Assembly: GCA_005881085.1 (NCBI GenBank)
Contig: VBGU01000025.1
Coordinates: 1-6,564, forward strand
DNA: 6,564 bases
Direction: 5' to 3'
Source of the DNA: Chloroflexota bacterium
GTDB taxonomy: Bacteria > Chloroflexota > Limnocylindria > P2-11E
The stretch's first letter is position 1, and the number at the start of each line of letters is the position of its first letter. Made by a program: the position numbers and the translations under genes. Shown here one piece after another: positions 5,516 to 6,564 of this stretch. A model generated the notes under the pieces. That model made no database searches, was not told the DNA's origin, and saw only the letters and a program-made list of their open reading frames with translations.

Positions 5516-6081
5516 GTGAGGGCGAGCAGCGGCGGCCGCAGCCGACGCTGGCGCACGAACGAGGCGGACAAGCGGAGCGAGGCGGACGGGCGGAGCGAGT
5601 ATCGCTGAGTCAGGGCGAGCAGCGGCCGCTCCCTCGGCAGAAGACCCTCGCGCTCCTCGTCGGTCGCGTCACCACGATCAAGCTGGGTTACTGGGCCGCC
5701 CTGACGCTGATCGAGCTGGCACTGCCACGACTTTTAGACCAAGGATTTACCGAGCGGTTTCCGCTCTCGATCGCGCTCGCCGCGGTCACCACGGTGCTCG
5801 CGCTTGCGTGGGCCAGGTGGCAAGCGCGGGTCATCGACCGTCGCGCGGGCGGTATTGAACGCGGATTCGCCACGATCGCGACGACATTCGCGGCCGCTTC
5901 CGTCGTCGCGTCTCCCGGGAGCCTGCCGCTCCTGCTCGTCGAGCGCGCGCGGTCGCTGGAGGGGTGCGCGCCCGGGGTCTCGTGCCACCTCGAGGCGATC
6001 TTGTTATGGGTCGCACTCTTTGCGGTCGGCTTCGTACTCATTCCGGCCGTCTTCGCGTTCTCACTGCGCAGCTCGCAGTAG
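5494..6081 (+). CDS. Unrecognised four-span membrane protein with repeat-derived N-terminus
   Basis: I do not recognise this 195-residue protein. Residues 1-50 are hydrophilic, rich in Arg, Gly, Glu and Gln, and are encoded by short DNA repeats (5507-5626). Then come four predicted spans at about 53-77, 89-107, 124-149 and 167-190. C158 and C164 flank a short loop between spans 3 and 4. The first GTG (5494; a second follows at 5497) overlaps the 36-residue gene by 22 bases in another frame. No other ATG, GTG or TTG occurs in frame before the first span, so the real N-terminus is uncertain. Codon use after residue 50 looks normal for this genome, with a few AT-ending codons. Position suggests co-transcription with the bc genes, perhaps in assembly. 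That is a guess from context. Confidence 0.65.
   Translation: MVDELSLSEGEQRRPQPTLAHERGGQAERGGRAERVSLSQGEQRPLPRQKTLALLVGRVTTIKLGYWAALTLIELALPRLLDQGFTERFPLSIALAAVTTVLALAWARWQARVIDRRAGGIERGFATIATTFAAASVVASPGSLPLLLVERARSLEGCAPGVSCHLEAILLWVALFAVGFVLIPAVFAFSLRSSQ
5507..5626 (+). repeat. 27-bp direct repeat pair, 93 bp apart
   Basis: Bases 5507-5533 recur at 5600-5626 with one difference (G at 5518 becomes C at 5611). The offset of 93 is 31 codons, so the reading frame of the membrane protein is kept and SLSEGEQR reappears as SLSQGEQR. The first copy covers the last two codons and stop of the 36-residue gene. This suggests a local duplication or insertion of 93 bp at the gene boundary. A dispersed repeat family is the alternative. 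Confidence 0.8.
5561..5599 (+). repeat. 18-bp tandem repeat, about 2.2 copies
   Basis: GAGGCGGACAAGCGGAGC (5561-5578) is followed by a copy with two changes (5579-5596) and then by GAG. It lies between the two copies of the 27-bp direct repeat. In the frame of the membrane protein it encodes two copies of a six-residue unit, RGGQAE then RGGRAE. Confidence 0.75.
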
Positions 6082-6128
6082 CTCGCTTGAACGCCGACCC
6101 CAGAACGTGTGGCAATCTACCGCGCGAG

Positions 6129-6500
6129 GTGGCTGGGAAACGTGTGCTTGTCGTGGACGACGATCCCGATATACGGGAACTCCTGTTCACGGCGTTAGAG
6201 GACGAGGGCTTCGAGGTCGTCCCCGCTGGGAACGGCCGGGAGGCGCTTACGATCATCCAGACGTTCCGACCGGACGTGATCGTGCTCGATCTCATGATGC
6301 CGGTGATGGACGGATGGCAGTTCGCTAACGAGCTGCGGGCTCGCGACGAAGGCGACGAAGACATCCCGATCGTCCTCCTGTCCGCGGCACGCGACCTCGC
6401 GACCCACGCCAAGGACCTCGCCGCCGCGGATACCATCGAGAAGCCGTTCGACCTCGCCGAGCTCCTTCCCAAGATCGCGCGCGTGGCCTCCGCCGCCTAG
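6129..6500 (+). CDS. Stand-alone receiver-domain response regulator
   Basis: This 123-residue protein is a single CheY-like receiver domain with no output domain. KRVLVVDDDPDIREL (4-18) gives the acidic pocket (D10, D11). D54 in VLDLMMPVMDGW is the phosphoacceptor, S85 the switch Ser/Thr and K105 in KPF the conserved lysine. I chose the GTG at 6129 because it falls just before the first beta strand. TTG at 6087 would add 14 residues without domain features, and the frame is open further back. It lies 47 bases after the membrane protein gene and may be a separate unit. It probably acts through protein contacts in a phosphorelay. No histidine kinase is in view, so partner and signal are unknown. 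Confidence 0.9.
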   Translation: MAGKRVLVVDDDPDIRELLFTALEDEGFEVVPAGNGREALTIIQTFRPDVIVLDLMMPVMDGWQFANELRARDEGDEDIPIVLLSAARDLATHAKDLAAADTIEKPFDLAELLPKIARVASAA

Positions 6501-6513
6501 ACCTCCCGCACTA

Positions 6514-6519
6514 CTAGCA
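6514..6519 (+). promoter_or_regulatory. Candidate -10 box of a downstream gene
   Basis: TAGCAT here is identical to the proposed -10 box at 144-149 and ends seven bases before the GTG at 6527, the spacing expected for leaderless transcription. No matching -35 box is visible. Weak evidence. Confidence 0.15.
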
Positions 6520-6526
6520 TCACCCG

Positions 6527-6564
6527 CGTGAGGGCGTCGCCCGTTCGGCCGCTTGCGGTCATGG
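6527..6564 (+). CDS. Possible start of a downstream gene, truncated by window end
   Basis: A GTG opens a frame that stays open to the end of the window (12 codons). It begins with basic residues followed by PLAVM, which could be the start of a signal peptide or membrane span. It lies 26 bases after the response regulator stop. Too short to assign; it may be non-coding. Confidence 0.25.

Noticed and set aside
5964..6128. Upstream extension of the response regulator frame
   Set aside because: It overlaps the membrane protein gene and adds non-domain residues. The receiver fold begins directly after the GTG at 6129.
1..6564. CRISPR array, tRNA, rRNA, transposase or integrase
   Set aside because: No regularly spaced repeats of CRISPR type, no cloverleaf or rRNA-like stretch, and no recombinase motif were seen. 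The only repeats are the short ones near 5507-5626 and isolated hairpins.

Overview
This GC-rich window (G/C-dominated third codon positions, frequent GTG starts, no host gene that fixes taxonomy) carries one compact plus-strand operon for a cytochrome b6f/bc-type quinol-oxidising complex whose first gene is an NAD(P)H-type iron-sulfur flavoprotein. The source is probably an uncultured high-GC bacterium. Chloroflexota or an allied soil or freshwater lineage is my guess, at low confidence.

Layout: 1-147 is a short leader region with three small hairpins and a candidate promoter. 148-2193 encodes a GltD/NfnB-like flavoprotein with N-terminal and C-terminal Fe-S modules. 2194-2934 encodes the N-terminal half of cytochrome b (b6-like, four heme-ligand histidines and a heme ci-type cysteine). 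2935-3741 encodes the C-terminal half (subunit IV-like, five predicted membrane spans, APWY in place of PEWY). 3738-4280 encodes the Rieske protein and 4281-5408 a membrane-anchored diheme cytochrome c. 5405-5515 is a 36-residue single-span protein that looks like a small accessory subunit. 5494-6081 encodes an unrecognised four-span membrane protein whose N-terminus is built from short DNA repeats. 6129-6500 encodes a stand-alone receiver-domain response regulator, and a further gene may begin at 6527.

How the genes fit together: the first six coding regions are joined with no intergenic base (stop codon abutting start codon, or ATGA/GTGA overlaps), which implies co-translation in fixed proportion and membership of one complex. 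Quinol oxidation at the Qo site of the split cytochrome b would send one electron to the Rieske protein and on to the diheme cytochrome c. The other would pass through the two b hemes towards the Qn site, where a covalent heme ci is predicted. The flavoprotein has FAD and NAD(P)H sites and several [4Fe-4S] clusters, no signal peptide and no membrane span, so it should sit on the cytoplasmic side. It could connect the NAD(P)H pool, or a ferredoxin, to the quinone-reducing side of the complex. That link is inferred from gene order and domains.

The most interesting points are the dedicated NAD(P)H/Fe-S module in a b6f-like operon, the overlooked 36-residue subunit, the combination of a heme ci cysteine with an altered Qo motif, and a repeat expansion that shapes the start of the downstream membrane protein.
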